Shown: in pieces, positions 1 through 8,919 of the stretch
How positions within the stretch are numbered: the stretch's first letter is position 1
Layout: each line of letters opens with the position of its first letter
NCBI GenBank assembly: GCA_937899835.1
Contig: CALCCE010000260.1
Location: 1-46,121, forward strand
DNA from: an uncultured Flavobacteriales bacterium
GTDB taxonomy: Bacteria; Bacteroidota; Bacteroidia; Flavobacteriales_G; Salibacteraceae
Length of the DNA: 46,121 bases
Reading direction: 5' to 3'
The notes under the pieces: generated by a model
The model's input: only the letters and a program-made list of their open reading frames with translations
What the model was told of the DNA's origin: nothing
Databases searched by the model: none
Position numbers and translations under genes: made by a program

Positions 1-650
1 GCCCCCAATTGCCGAAAGGCTCTAATTGGGGTGTCATAGGGATAGGCGGCCAATTCATTGCTCAGCCCTATGTAGGCGGTGTATTGAGGTACGATCCACC
101 AATTTTCATGACACTTTATTTCCAGGGCCATACGGGCAACTAAGCCACCATACCATTCCAGGCCTTTTGGGGTGTTTTGTGAAAAGCTTTCCTCTATATC
201 GATTCCTGATCCCAGCACCCCACGCAAGCCATTTACCTGCTCGTTTAGCCGGGTACCTAATTGCAATCCTACACTGGTGCGCAATACCTTCCAATAGGTA
301 ATATCTAAAGGATACAGACTCATTTGCAGCACCGAGCGGGTAATTTCCCCTTTTACAAAATTTAGCGTCTGCCCCTCACTACCTCTTAAATCAAACCAGC
401 CCGAATATTGCTCAAATTGCAAAGCAAACCAAGGTTTCCAATTGTTGACTACTTTCAAATCATAAACGGCTAAACCTATGGCAAAACCATCGCGTGCTTC
501 TAATTGATTGGCATGTTTTAAAACTGGCTCTGGTGCAATATAGCGCCTGGTGTTAAAGTGGTTGCGATTGAAACCACCATAGATTTCGAAGGACTGGCCA
601 CTCAACGAAACAGGCAAGAACAGCACCACAAAGAGAAATAAACGAAACAT
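1..650 (-). CDS. outer-membrane beta-barrel-like protein (partial, C-terminus beyond the window)
   Basis: A frame is open on the minus strand from an ATG at 648-650 to the window edge, giving about 216 residues without a stop. It starts with a clear signal peptide (MFRLFLFVVLFLPVSLSGQ) and then alternates aromatic and polar residues (EIYGGFNRNHFN, WKPWFALQFEQYSGWFDLRG, MSLYPLDITYWKVL), as in small Bacteroidota outer-membrane barrels. No enzymatic motif is visible. It lies 76 bp downstream of the histidine kinase on the same strand, so it may be the last gene of that operon. The start was chosen for the signal peptide. The barrel assignment is an inference; the export signal is direct. Confidence 0.7.
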   Translation of the reverse strand, partial: MFRLFLFVVLFLPVSLSGQSFEIYGGFNRNHFNTRRYIAPEPVLKHANQLEARDGFAIGLAVYDLKVVNNWKPWFALQFEQYSGWFDLRGSEGQTLNFVKGEITRSVLQMSLYPLDITYWKVLRTSVGLQLGTRLNEQVNGLRGVLGSGIDIEESFSQNTPKGLEWYGGLVARMALEIKCHENWWIVPQYTAYIGLSNELAAYPYDTPIRAFRQLG

Positions 651-726
651 TTGCCTTAGAAACTGTGAAGATGGGGTTAAACCAAGAAAGTACCTACAAG
701 ATACGCACACTGCTAACCCGGTTGGC

Positions 727-2079
727 TCAGAACTCCAAATAAAAACTGGTTTGTTGTCCTGGTGTAGATGCGGTGCGCAAGGAACCTCCGTGCAGTTTCA
801 GGATGTGCTTGGACAAACTCAAGCCGATACCCGACCCTTGTTCTTTGGTAGAGAAAAAAGGAACAAAGATCTTATCCAGCATTTCAGGAGCGATGCCGGG
901 GCCATTGTCGGCCACTTCCAGCACCCGCCGATTGCTTTCGATGTAACACCGCAGTTGAATACTTGGATGGGTGGTATTTTCCAACGCTTCCAACGAATTG
1001 ATCACCAAATTGATGAGCACCTGCTCAATCAGTCTTGGGTCGGCTACAATCTCTAAACTGCGCACTACAGGAGCCACCTCCAATGCAATGCCTTTTCTAT
1101 TGGCTTCGGGCTGCATCAGGGTGTGCACCCGTTCCAGCAGGTCCACTACCCTCACCTTCTCGGGTTTGGGATGTGGTACCTTGCTGAGCTTCCGATAATC
1201 GTTTACAAAATGGAGCAGGCCGTTGCTCCGCCGATCAATGGTTTTTAAGGCCATGTGCAGGTCTTCTACCCAATCTTCGGGTAGGGCTTCTGCCGAACGC
1301 ACGCTGCCCGATTCGTTTTCCAACATGCCCACCAAGGTTTCGGTGAGGCTGGCAATGGGTGTGACCGAATTCATGATTTCGTGGGTGAGGATGCGAATGA
1401 GTTTGTGCCAGGCTTCTATCTCCTTGAGTTCGATTTCGGAACGGATGTTTTGAAAGGTGTAAAGGGTGTATTGATCTTCGGGCAAGCGAATGGTGGTTAC
1501 ATAAATGTTCAAATAGCGGGACTCCCGGTCGAGGGCTATTTCTACCAGCTTCTGGCCACCGGTTTTGATGTCGTCCACCACGCGGGTAAATTCCGGACTT
1601 TTGGCGGCCAACCGGGTCCAGGTTCCGGGGTTGGGCCGGTTGAGAATTTCCTCAGCCGCTGGGTTCATCAACACAATTTCGTCCTTTCTATTGACGGAGA
1701 TAATGCCCACGTTGAGGTGCTCCACCATCGCTTTCACGTACTGGTATTGGGCCTCTTTTTCAATTTTAGCCATGCGGTAGGCATCGGTAATTTCTCTGAA
1801 ACTGCCGTAGAGTTCTTCGAACGAACTGCCCAGTTGCTGCCCTGAAAAATTGATGGAATAATCAGAGTTGCGGATGGCGTAAAGAAAGCGCGCCAGGTCT
1901 TGGTTGGTTTTGTTGATGAAGCGAAACAGCTCGTACACCTGAAACACCATCAACATGGCCAATATGAGCAAACTAAACCGCCAATTGGTTTGCACCACAA
2001 TCACCGCCAGGGCCATCATGTTGAGTAGCAGCAACAGCAACCGCACGACTACCCGAACCGAAAACCGCTTATAAACCAT
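727..2079 (-). CDS. sensor histidine kinase (NtrY/AtoS-like), partner of the sigma-54 regulator
   Basis: This is a 450-residue membrane histidine kinase. Two hydrophobic segments occupy residues 10-30 and 36-52. A PAS-like region follows (about 110-215, with GIISVNRKDEIVLMNPAAEEIL). The HisKA box is HEIMNSVTPI with phospho-acceptor His233. The ATPase domain has an N box (NLVINSLEAL), a G1 box (DNGPGIAP), an F box (FVPFFSTKEQG) and a G2 box (GSGIGLSLSKHI). A longer frame would start at 2169, but ATG 2079 gives a normal N-terminus. It also overlaps the end of the upstream regulator gene by 11 bp, which suggests translational coupling. The kinase should phosphorylate Asp56 of that regulator. Its signal is unknown; envelope stress or a pump substrate would fit the proposed efflux target. 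Confidence 0.9.
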   Translation of the reverse strand: MVYKRFSVRVVVRLLLLLLNMMALAVIVVQTNWRFSLLILAMLMVFQVYELFRFINKTNQDLARFLYAIRNSDYSINFSGQQLGSSFEELYGSFREITDAYRMAKIEKEAQYQYVKAMVEHLNVGIISVNRKDEIVLMNPAAEEILNRPNPGTWTRLAAKSPEFTRVVDDIKTGGQKLVEIALDRESRYLNIYVTTIRLPEDQYTLYTFQNIRSEIELKEIEAWHKLIRILTHEIMNSVTPIASLTETLVGMLENESGSVRSAEALPEDWVEDLHMALKTIDRRSNGLLHFVNDYRKLSKVPHPKPEKVRVVDLLERVHTLMQPEANRKGIALEVAPVVRSLEIVADPRLIEQVLINLVINSLEALENTTHPSIQLRCYIESNRRVLEVADNGPGIAPEMLDKIFVPFFSTKEQGSGIGLSLSKHILKLHGGSLRTASTPGQQTSFYLEF

Positions 2080-3445
2080 GCTTTTCCATTCTGCGGTACA
2101 AAGCTGCCCGGGTAATGCCCAATTCGCGGGCTGCATGGGAGATGTTGCCCCGGCTACGCTCCAAAGCACGGCTCACCAATTGCCGTTCGTTGGCCTCCAG
2201 GTTGAGTGTATGATCCGATGAAACCGCCGAAGGTTCCAACGCATCGTGTAGAAAAAAGTCATCGCCGGTGAGGGTTTCGCCTTCGGCCAGGATCACTGCA
2301 CGCTCTACCGCGTGCTGCAACTCCCGAATGTTGCCCGGCCATTGATAGCGGACGAGCTTTTGCAAGGTGGCTGCGCCCAGGCGCAACCCTGATTTGTGGT
2401 ATTTTTGACAATAAGTTTCCAGAAAGTGCTGTGTCAATTCAGGAATGTCTTCGGGCCGCTCGCGCAACGGAGGGAGCAATATTTCTACCGTGTTGATGCG
2501 GTAGAGCAAATCTTGTCGAAAACGATTCTCGGCCACCATTTGCCGCAAAGGCATGTTGGTGGCGCAAATCAAACGAATGTCGATGGCTTGACTGCGGTTG
2601 GAACCAATGCGGTTCACCACCCGATTTTGCAATACCGCCAGTAGCTTGGCTTGCAAGGGCACCGAGAGGTTACCAATTTCATCTAAAAACAGGGAACCTT
2701 CCGAAGCCAACTCAAAACGGCCGGCTTTGTCTTCCCGTGCATCTGTGAAAGCTCCTTTCACGTGCCCAAACAGTTCGCTTTCGAACAGGTGCTCGTGAAC
2801 AGCTCCCAGGTCTACGCTAATGAACACTTTATCTTGGCGTAAGGACTGCCGATGTAAGGCACGGGCCACCACCTCTTTGCCGGTGCCATTTTCGCCCAAA
2901 ATCAACACATTGGCATCGGTGCGGGCCACTTTGCGCACGGTTTCCATCACCCGTAAAAAAGCTGGCGATTGACCAATCAACTGGTCGAAGGGTTGATCGA
3001 GGTCTTGGTGGAGGCGTTGTTGCGTACCCCGCAACCTGCGCACCTCCAGGCGCGACCGTCCCAAACGCAAAGCGGCATGCAGGGTAGCCATGAGTTTTTC
3101 ATTTTTCCAGGGTTTCAACACGAAATCACTGGCACCTTGCTTGATGGCTTTTACGGCCAGATCGATTTCTCCGTAGGCCGTCATCATCACCACCATCACA
3201 TCGGGGTCGATCTCTAAAATGCGGTTGAGCCAGTAGAAACCGGCACGCCCATCGTGCTCGCCCTTGGCAAAATTCATGTCGAGCAATACTAAATCGTACC
3301 CTCCTTTGGAGATGAGCTCATGCAGGGCCCTCGGGTCGCTGCGGGTGGTTACTTCTTCAAAATGCTGTTTGAGCAACAGTTTCACCGAAGTCAATACGTC
3401 GGTATCGTCGTCGATGACCAGGATTTTTCCTCGGTAGGCGGCCAT
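2069..3445 (-). CDS. sigma-54-dependent response regulator (NtrC family: REC-AAA+-Fis HTH)
   Basis: The 458-residue protein has a receiver domain (acidic pocket IDDD near residue 11, phospho-acceptor Asp56 in LLDMNF, Lys111 in VLKPW). Next comes an AAA+ sigma-54 activation domain with Walker A GENGTGKE (184-191), the sigma-54 loop and Walker B LFLDEIG (252-258). A Fis-type helix-turn-helix closes it ([19 protein letters not shown]). The sigma-54 contact loop reads GAFTDA (231-236) rather than GAFTGA. An in-frame ATG at 3484 exists, but 3445 gives the normal receiver start and lies downstream of a -24/-12-like element at 3477-3491, so I prefer it. The regulator should bind upstream palindromes and drive sigma-54 promoters. 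The best candidates in this window are its own promoter and the efflux operon at 8920. Confidence 0.93.
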   Translation of the reverse strand: MAAYRGKILVIDDDTDVLTSVKLLLKQHFEEVTTRSDPRALHELISKGGYDLVLLDMNFAKGEHDGRAGFYWLNRILEIDPDVMVVMMTAYGEIDLAVKAIKQGASDFVLKPWKNEKLMATLHAALRLGRSRLEVRRLRGTQQRLHQDLDQPFDQLIGQSPAFLRVMETVRKVARTDANVLILGENGTGKEVVARALHRQSLRQDKVFISVDLGAVHEHLFESELFGHVKGAFTDAREDKAGRFELASEGSLFLDEIGNLSVPLQAKLLAVLQNRVVNRIGSNRSQAIDIRLICATNMPLRQMVAENRFRQDLLYRINTVEILLPPLRERPEDIPELTQHFLETYCQKYHKSGLRLGAATLQKLVRYQWPGNIRELQHAVERAVILAEGETLTGDDFFLHDALEPSAVSSDHTLNLEANERQLVSRALERSRGNISHAARELGITRAALYRRMEKHGL

Positions 3446-3476
3446 AGTAACTTGTTTTTCGGTTGTGCGCCTTTTT

Positions 3477-3491
3477 ACAAGCATCGTGCCC
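3477..3491 (-). promoter_or_regulatory. candidate sigma-54 (-24/-12) promoter of the regulator/kinase operon
   Basis: Read on the minus strand the element is GGGCACGATGCTTGT. It matches TGGCACGnnnnTTGC at 9 of 11 defined positions with the exact spacing. The -24 GG is intact but the -12 GC is GT, so it is a weak match. Transcription would start near 3466, about 20 nt before ATG 3445. A palindromic activator site sits about 110 bp upstream. Confidence 0.45.
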
Positions 3492-3600
3492 GGAAATGGA
3501 ATTCACCGTCCTCTTTTTTCGGCAGTGTCCGATCAGCGTTCGATTTCAATGCATTCCGGCAATTTTCAGATGCAGCAACCAGAAATAAAATTAGCTGCCC

Positions 3601-3616
3601 TGTCCGATTTCGGACA
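3601..3616. promoter_or_regulatory. palindromic activator site TGTCCG-N4-CGGACA (candidate UAS)
   Basis: TGTCCGATTTCGGACA is an inverted repeat with 7-bp arms around a 2-bp centre. It lies about 110 bp upstream of the -24/-12-like element of the sigma-54 regulator gene, a normal distance for an NtrC-family enhancer site. A site of the same geometry, TGTTCA-N4-TGAACA, lies upstream of the efflux operon at 8748-8763. The shared core is TGTyCr-N4-yGrACA. Confidence 0.6.
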
Positions 3617-3812
3617 TTGAATTGGTACGAATGCGAACACCTGTCCTTTCAAACCAAGGTCGAATTATTTTAATAATCTGACAATCAATATATTATAAAT
3701 TATACCCAATTTGTTAAAACCCGTTTATTCACGGATGAGTGGTTGGGAGCAGGCTCCTTCCCCTTCAAGAGTGATTTTATGGAACTGCGCCATTTTTGAA
3801 TCCTATCTGGTG

Positions 3813-5459
3813 ATGGTGCGTTGCTATTTTCTTTTCCTCTTTGCTTGTTTTCTAATGAAGGCCGGAGCACAAACCCTTCCGCTGCTTCCTTTACATGCCT
3901 ATTCACATCCCGATACCGTGGCTAAGTACCATTTGCAGGAGGTGTCCCTTTTTGGTGAAGACACTTTGTTTTACCTCGCTTTCAACGCTGATCACCAATT
4001 GATTCGGCAACGCTCGGGCACTCGGGATTTCCGCTATGTCTACGTGGCGGCCACCAAGACGGAGGAGCAGCATTTCAATGCTTTGGACAGTAGCTATCGT
4101 CGGAGGACTTACTACCCCAACGGAACTTTGCAGTTGGAAGAGGCGGCCAAAAAAGGAGGTGGATTTTACTGTCGTGCCTACCGTGCTAATGCCCAAAGGC
4201 AATGGGAATGGTACCGCAATTGGAAACCGGGTATCCTCCACTACAAGAGCTATTTGCCCGAAGGACAACTGTGCTTCAACCAGGAAATCGACCGCACCAA
4301 CGAAACCCTCACCACGGTGGAGTATCCTTTTTTAGAGCATCACCGGCCAGACATGTTTCATTGTAAAGTTCACCTCTATTCTGGCGATACGCTGGCCTAC
4401 AGCCGCATCAATCACCTGGGTTTTCTTACGGATCAATGGAACCGGACAACAGGAGAATACCTGCGAGCGCGCTATGAGGATGCGACCAATTATCATTGGG
4501 TGAAATACCAACGCGGAGACAGCAACTTTCTAAAGGTAATAGACGGAGAGGTGCAATATGACAAGACCGTTTATGCCAATGGGAGTTTCCGGAAATTTAG
4601 TGTCACTGAGGAAAATGGCATTACTACCGAACGCCGTATCTATGTGAGTGCCACTGGTGTAGATATTGAGCGCCAACTGTCGGTTTACACCACGAAGGAG
4701 CGAAAGATGTTGCGCCTCTATCAGATGAAACCGATCGAATGGAATACCCAGCGCCACGAACTGCAACGCTACGACACCAGCCTCAATCAGTTAGTAGAAA
4801 AATTGGTGCTTGATGCTGATTCGCAGTTGGTGGAACGGCACCGCTACTTCCACCACCGAAACGGTACGCTAATGCGTGAAAAGCATTGGTTCAGCAACCA
4901 ACAAAACCAACGTGTGCGACACCACTATCCAACGCTTTTTCGGAAAAAGAAGCGGTTGCGTGTTGTGGAGTTGCCCTCCCAACGACTGATTTGTGGTGGT
5001 AACATCGATGAGGCTAACCTAAGAGCACTTCCAATCGGCCACATTCATCTTTCACTGGCTTTCGACACCGATACCGCGCAACGCGAACCATGGCAAAATC
5101 TGCCTATGGTTTGCAACAACCATCAACTTTTGCTCGAAGATTGGCTTCACATGCAACAAAAGCACCTCTCCTACCCGCCGATGGCACAGGAGGTAGGCAT
5201 TCGGGGCAAACATTTCGTTCGAATTCACCTGAGCCCTAATGGCCAAATTGACTCTTTGCAACACCTTAGAACGGTGCATCCGATACTGACCCGCGAGGTG
5301 GAAAGGCTGCTTCAAAAAGCCAAAGAGGAGGTCACTTTCATGAATGCTACCACTACCCTCACCCTGGTGGTGAAAGGAATGGCCGGCAACCTTCGGCACC
5401 GCTTTCCCAGTCAGCCGGTAGAATCGTTTGTGTTGCTGTTTGATTTTCGCTTGGATTAA
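3813..5459 (+). CDS. secreted protein of unknown function with a TonB-C-like C-terminal region
   Basis: The start at ATG 3813 gives 548 residues beginning with a signal peptide (MVRCYFLFLFACFLMKAGAQ); the frame is open back to 3711 but that extension is not signal-like. The body has several short turns of the type YYPNGTLQLEE and SYLPEGQLCFNQE that resemble MORN-like antitoxin repeats of Bacteroidota. Near the C-terminus, FVRIHLSPNGQIDSL followed by HPILTREVERLLQKAKE resembles the TonB C-terminal fold. Many Bacteroidota periplasmic proteins carry such a tail without being true TonB. No transmembrane anchor or proline-rich spacer is present, so it is not a canonical TonB. I do not recognise a specific function. 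Confidence 0.75.
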   Translation: MVRCYFLFLFACFLMKAGAQTLPLLPLHAYSHPDTVAKYHLQEVSLFGEDTLFYLAFNADHQLIRQRSGTRDFRYVYVAATKTEEQHFNALDSSYRRRTYYPNGTLQLEEAAKKGGGFYCRAYRANAQRQWEWYRNWKPGILHYKSYLPEGQLCFNQEIDRTNETLTTVEYPFLEHHRPDMFHCKVHLYSGDTLAYSRINHLGFLTDQWNRTTGEYLRARYEDATNYHWVKYQRGDSNFLKVIDGEVQYDKTVYANGSFRKFSVTEENGITTERRIYVSATGVDIERQLSVYTTKERKMLRLYQMKPIEWNTQRHELQRYDTSLNQLVEKLVLDADSQLVERHRYFHHRNGTLMREKHWFSNQQNQRVRHHYPTLFRKKKRLRVVELPSQRLICGGNIDEANLRALPIGHIHLSLAFDTDTAQREPWQNLPMVCNNHQLLLEDWLHMQQKHLSYPPMAQEVGIRGKHFVRIHLSPNGQIDSLQHLRTVHPILTREVERLLQKAKEEVTFMNATTTLTLVVKGMAGNLRHRFPSQPVESFVLLFDFRLD

Positions 5460-5646
5460 GAATTACCGGTGAGGCATCCAACGATGAAACAAACCTTTTG
5501 TAGTAAGAATTTAATTATCTCCACTACCTAACTCGGGAAGTAATTTTTAGGTAAGTAACAGCGTTTTAGGGCAGCTTAAAAATTAGAATAACTTCGTTCA
5601 ATTGATCATTTCATGTATTCATGAACGAAACTCTTCCAAGCCCAAT

Positions 5647-6159
5647 ATGTCTACAAAACTCTCCTTATTTCTAATCGGATGTCTTCTTTACCTTCCCTTC
5701 ATCACCGTAGGGCAACCCACAGAATCCGACAGTATTGCCCTCTCAAAACTGATCACTGATTTTAAAGCCTCCATCACCACCAAAGACAGCGTTCGCTTCG
5801 ATAGTCTATTTTTTGGGGAATCAGTGGCCTTTACCGGAATCATGTCGAAGGCCACCGAGTGGTCCATCAAAAAGGGGTATCCGGAGTTTCAGGGCTTAGC
5901 TGTCTCCAACCACCAGAGCTTCATTCAAGACATTTGCCAATCGCCTAAAAAGGCAGAAGAGGTTTTCAGAAATGTCCAACTCTCCAATGATGGTGCTATT
6001 GGATCAATTTCTTTCGACTACGCATTTTATTCAGATGGCCACATGATTCAGTGGGGCAACGAGAAATGGAATGTGGTGAAAGACGGGGAGCATTGGCGCA
6101 TTACGGACGTGGTCTACTCTATCCATTTTCCCAAAATAGAGCCGTTTCCTTTTGAATAA
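5647..6159 (+). CDS. secreted NTF2-like (SnoaL/DUF4440-type) protein
   Basis: The protein has 170 residues and starts with a signal peptide (MSTKLSLFLIGCLLYLPFITVGQ). It then follows the layout of the NTF2-like fold: an initial helix (IALSKLITDFKASITTKDSVRFDSLF), a middle helix with strands, and the typical ending in which strands FDYAFYSDGHMIQWGNEKWNVVKDGEHWRITDVVYS line the cavity. The GxxxWNVVKxGxxWRITDV ending is characteristic. No catalytic residues can be assigned. ATG 5647 is preferred over the upstream start at 5602 because it places the signal peptide at the N-terminus. Confidence 0.75.
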   Translation: MSTKLSLFLIGCLLYLPFITVGQPTESDSIALSKLITDFKASITTKDSVRFDSLFFGESVAFTGIMSKATEWSIKKGYPEFQGLAVSNHQSFIQDICQSPKKAEEVFRNVQLSNDGAIGSISFDYAFYSDGHMIQWGNEKWNVVKDGEHWRITDVVYSIHFPKIEPFPFE

Positions 6160-6277
6160 AATGATCAACCATCAATCTTTCCCATCACAATGATTAGTAG
6201 GAGGACACTTGTCGTTGGCCGACGAGTACAATCGATAAAACTAAGGCTATGAATTTAGTTGACACCTACGGGTGTAT

Positions 6278-6742
6278 TCATTCTTCAATCACCCGCTTAA
6301 AGATGATTCCCTGCGACCGGTAAACGATCATCGTCACGTTATCCCCTTTGCGGGCAAAATATTCAGCATCACCAGCCGTTTTCCAATCCTTTTTCCTGGT
6401 TGCTGTGATTTCTTGTGTCCACGCAGCATCATAGTTTTGAGGTGTAAAAGAGACCCATCCTCCCATCCATTTATCTACATCTTCGGGGCGTACCTTGATG
6501 GCAAATTTATAGTCCCACGAAGATGGCCCAGGAGTTTCTAATCGGCTATTGGTAAATCCATTGACATTGAACAATTCAAACTCTGCATTTTCAAATGAGC
6601 TATACGTTTGAATCTGTTGCTTCAAGATTTCCACCCGCTCTTCTTTCGTGGAATAATCATCACTGTCCAGCACATTTGAATCACCAATTGAGGTACAACT
6701 ACCGAGAGCAATGATAATTAGCCAAAGGGCGTATCTTTTCAT
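6278..6742 (-). CDS. small lipoprotein of unknown function
   Basis: The start at 6742 gives 154 residues with a lipoprotein signal (MKRYALWLIIIALGSC, lipobox LGSC), so it is probably anchored in a membrane by Cys16. The mature part is mixed alpha/beta with no motif I recognise. It contains WDYKFAIKVRPEDVDKWMGGW and ends in MIVYRSQGIIFKRVIEE. It lies downstream of the azurin gene on the same strand, about 115 bp away, and may be co-transcribed. The function is unknown. Confidence 0.7.
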   Translation of the reverse strand: MKRYALWLIIIALGSCTSIGDSNVLDSDDYSTKEERVEILKQQIQTYSSFENAEFELFNVNGFTNSRLETPGPSSWDYKFAIKVRPEDVDKWMGGWVSFTPQNYDAAWTQEITATRKKDWKTAGDAEYFARKGDNVTMIVYRSQGIIFKRVIEE

Positions 6743-6857
6743 TGAATATGCAGGGGCTAAAGTGCGAATCTCCATGTAGTGATTCAACTTCAGCAATTTT
6801 GAAATTGATTTAACTCAAAAATTCTCTTGAGAAATTACTAACCAATAATCCTGCTGT

Positions 6858-7364
6858 TTACTGCACAATAAATTTGCCCTTCATTAAGCCGTAATGTCCG
6901 GGATAAGAACAGATGAAATCGTAAGTACCTTTTGCGGGAGCTTGAAAGGTGATGGAGGTTGTCTCTCCACCTCCGATCATGTTGGTGGCAGCAATAACCG
7001 GAATTTCCTCCGGCAAATACTCCTTTTCTTTGGCATCGAGGGCTTTCATGGCATAATCGGTGATGCTGGTACCCTGGTGCAACAACACCCAATTGTGGCC
7101 CATCACCTCTTTGCTCATTTTGCCAATGTGTTTCAAAATCACGGTCACTTCTTGCCCTTCGCCAACGGTCATTTCCCGCTTGTCGAATTGCATTTGATCG
7201 TCACTGGAAATGGTCAACTCAATTTTCTTCCCGGTAATTTTGGGCTTGGTTTCTTCAGTAGTTTGTAACGAAGTACCGTTAGCTTCCGCGGAATTTTCCT
7301 GGGCTCCTCCGCCACAATTCACCAATGCAAAGGCGGTCCATACAATTGCGAAATATAATTTCAT
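6858..7364 (-). CDS. azurin-like blue copper lipoprotein
   Basis: This 168-residue protein has a lipoprotein-like signal (MKLYFAIVWTAFALVNC) and a charged linker, then a full azurin/plastocyanin domain. The type 1 copper ligands are all visible: His90 in MGHNWVLL, Cys152 in YDFICSYPGH, His157 and Met161 in YGLMKGKF. It should carry single electrons in the periplasm or at the outer membrane, typically to a cytochrome c peroxidase or terminal oxidase, neither of which is in this window. Its length is normal for Bacteroidota azurins, which carry an extra N-terminal linker. Confidence 0.93.
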   Translation of the reverse strand: MKLYFAIVWTAFALVNCGGGAQENSAEANGTSLQTTEETKPKITGKKIELTISSDDQMQFDKREMTVGEGQEVTVILKHIGKMSKEVMGHNWVLLHQGTSITDYAMKALDAKEKEYLPEEIPVIAATNMIGGGETTSITFQAPAKGTYDFICSYPGHYGLMKGKFIVQ

Positions 7365-7786
7365 CTCTTAAAAGATAATTTAGGTCTGGTTGATGCTTCC
7401 TCTCATAACAAGGAGGAATACCTTGCTTGCAAGGCCTCTTTTTCTTGCTGTTTAACAAATAAAACTACCAGGTGTTTGATTGCCTTTTGCAATACCGACA
7501 ATCTTACATCGGTCTTTTTGCAATGCTACTGAATTGAGGATAACAACACTCACTTTTATGTCAAACTTTGGCAGCTGATTTGGTTTTCAGCCAAAAATAA
7601 ACGCACACAAGATCGCCAACATGGTGGAGGTCCTTGGGTAATTCTGAGGAGTTAGTCTTACTGGAATTACCAGAATTTGAACCGCAAGAGGGCACATTGG
7701 GATCGTTGATTTATAGCCTGACTACGACCACCAGAAATGCATTTCCGATCGTCTTAGATACTATCTTGAGCAATCCATGCCTGTTT
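7365..7786. other. intergenic region (422 bp) between the azurin and hydrolase genes
   Basis: I see no convincing gene. It contains a 14-bp inverted repeat CCTTGC-TT-GCAAGG at 7421-7434, about 60 bp upstream of the azurin start. A second weak inverted repeat, ACCGA-N10-TCGGT, lies between two copies of TTTTGCAAT near 7486-7540. A plus-strand open frame from 7634 runs into the antisense of the hydrolase gene and looks spurious. Confidence 0.5.
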
Positions 7787-8653
7787 TTAGCCGATCCGCT
7801 CCTGGATGAGGGCTGCATATTCATTGGTTCTTTCCAACTCCGGAAAGTGGCCACACTCCTTGAATTCAATCACTTCGCAGTCACCAATGTGCTCTTTCAA
7901 AGAATCCTTATCGGTTTTTCGATGCGAAAAGTCCTGAGCCCCCCACACCAACGTGGTTGGAGTGCCGCTCAAGTTCAACGGTTGATGCTTGTACTTCGTC
8001 AAACCTTGCACCAAAGACGACAAGCAAAAACAGCCCCCATGGCCCATAGCACGGGTAGCGGCTTGAGCAAAATCCTTTTGCGAAGGATCGTTCTTAGGCA
8101 AAGCATACCGATACCAAACCTGCGCAAATTTCCGTGCGTAAATGGCATTCACCAACTGCCCGGCTACCGGCAATTTGAGCACACCTGGTATGGATTTTTC
8201 GGTCCATTTTAGAAGGCCGTGAACGGAAGGAGTCTGGGATAGAAACAAATGCTGAAAACGCTCAGGGTGATCCATGGCCGCTCGAATGGCATAGTAGCCA
8301 TTGGAACAAGAAAAAAGCAACGAGACCTTTGGGAGGTGCAGTGTATCCAACACCTGAAGCAGCAAATTGGCTCCATGGTCAAAAGAATAATTGTAACGCC
8401 CGTTGGGATAAGAAAATCCCAATCCCGGATATTCGAAGCAAACTACCCGGTAATCATTGGTCAACCTTTCGATTAGGGGCATTTGATGCTCAATCACATT
8501 GGGACCGTCGGGCACGTTTACAACAACCGGGCGCTTGCCTCCAGAATCGAATACCCGAAGTTTTCCAAAGTCCGTTTCCAGGTAGTGAAATCCCTCACCG
8601 AATTGCGGAGGCGATTTCCAGGCAAACCTGACGGTATCAATAAAGTTTCCCAT
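7787..8653 (-). CDS. alpha/beta hydrolase
   Basis: The 288-residue protein has the alpha/beta hydrolase order. The first strands and HG-like turn are VVVNVPDGPNVIEHQMPLIERL, the next strand is VCFEYPGLGFSYP, and the nucleophile elbow is FSCSNGYYA with Ser117. The acid is probably the Asp of VWGAQDFSHRKTD and the base the His of CGHFPELERTNEYA. The elbow reads S-C-S-N-G, which still satisfies small-x-nucleophile-x-small. The substrate cannot be read from the sequence. It is transcribed divergently from the efflux operon, with 266 bp between the starts. Confidence 0.88.
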   Translation of the reverse strand: MGNFIDTVRFAWKSPPQFGEGFHYLETDFGKLRVFDSGGKRPVVVNVPDGPNVIEHQMPLIERLTNDYRVVCFEYPGLGFSYPNGRYNYSFDHGANLLLQVLDTLHLPKVSLLFSCSNGYYAIRAAMDHPERFQHLFLSQTPSVHGLLKWTEKSIPGVLKLPVAGQLVNAIYARKFAQVWYRYALPKNDPSQKDFAQAATRAMGHGGCFCLSSLVQGLTKYKHQPLNLSGTPTTLVWGAQDFSHRKTDKDSLKEHIGDCEVIEFKECGHFPELERTNEYAALIQERIG

Positions 8654-8747
8654 TCTACCTTATTTAATGCGATTGGGTACGCTACCAAAATAGGAAAACC
8701 CTTCAAGTTACCGCCGGATAGCTCCCATCCGTTTACCCTGCAGCAGG

Positions 8748-8763
8748 TGTTCAAAAATGAACA
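8748..8763. promoter_or_regulatory. palindromic activator site TGTTCA-N4-TGAACA (candidate UAS of the efflux operon)
   Basis: TGTTCAAAAATGAACA is a perfect inverted repeat with 6-bp arms and a 4-bp centre. It ends 74 bp upstream of the -24 element at 8838, a typical enhancer distance for sigma-54 activators. It has the same size and arm geometry as TGTCCGATTTCGGACA at 3601-3616 upstream of the sigma-54 regulator gene. Confidence 0.65.
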
Positions 8764-8837
8764 ACCACTTGGTGCAAAAGCGAACAGTAAGCGACAAAAA
8801 ACCACTGAAAACAACCTAAAATCCGCAAAAAGGGCTT

Positions 8838-8852
8838 TGGCACAGCCATTGC
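8838..8852 (+). promoter_or_regulatory. sigma-54 (-24/-12) promoter of the efflux operon
   Basis: TGGCAC-AGCCA-TTGC matches the sigma-54 consensus TGGCAC-N5-TTGC at every defined base and with the obligatory spacing. Transcription would start near 8864, about 56 nt before ATG 8920. Sigma-54 promoters need an AAA+ activator, and one is encoded at 2069-3445. Confidence 0.8.
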
Positions 8853-8919
8853 CCAAAGGTGGTCAATCTACAAATGAAGCATTTGCACCTAAAAAAGTGG
8901 TGCACTTTCTCAGGTAATC

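Larger units (their letters stand above)
3446..3812. other. intergenic region between divergent genes (367 bp)
   Basis: The interval separates the minus-strand regulator from the plus-strand secreted protein at 3813. It holds the weak -24/-12 element (3477-3491) and the 16-bp palindrome (3601-3616). A lone half-site copy (TGTCCGA, 3526-3532) also occurs. An AT-rich stretch at about 3660-3715 could carry the promoter of the plus-strand gene, but I see no clear TAnnTTTG box there. Confidence 0.6.

Noticed and set aside
7634-8212. Plus-strand open frame of 192 codons
   Set aside because: Most of it is antisense to the alpha/beta hydrolase gene, which has full family motifs. It has no domain of its own.
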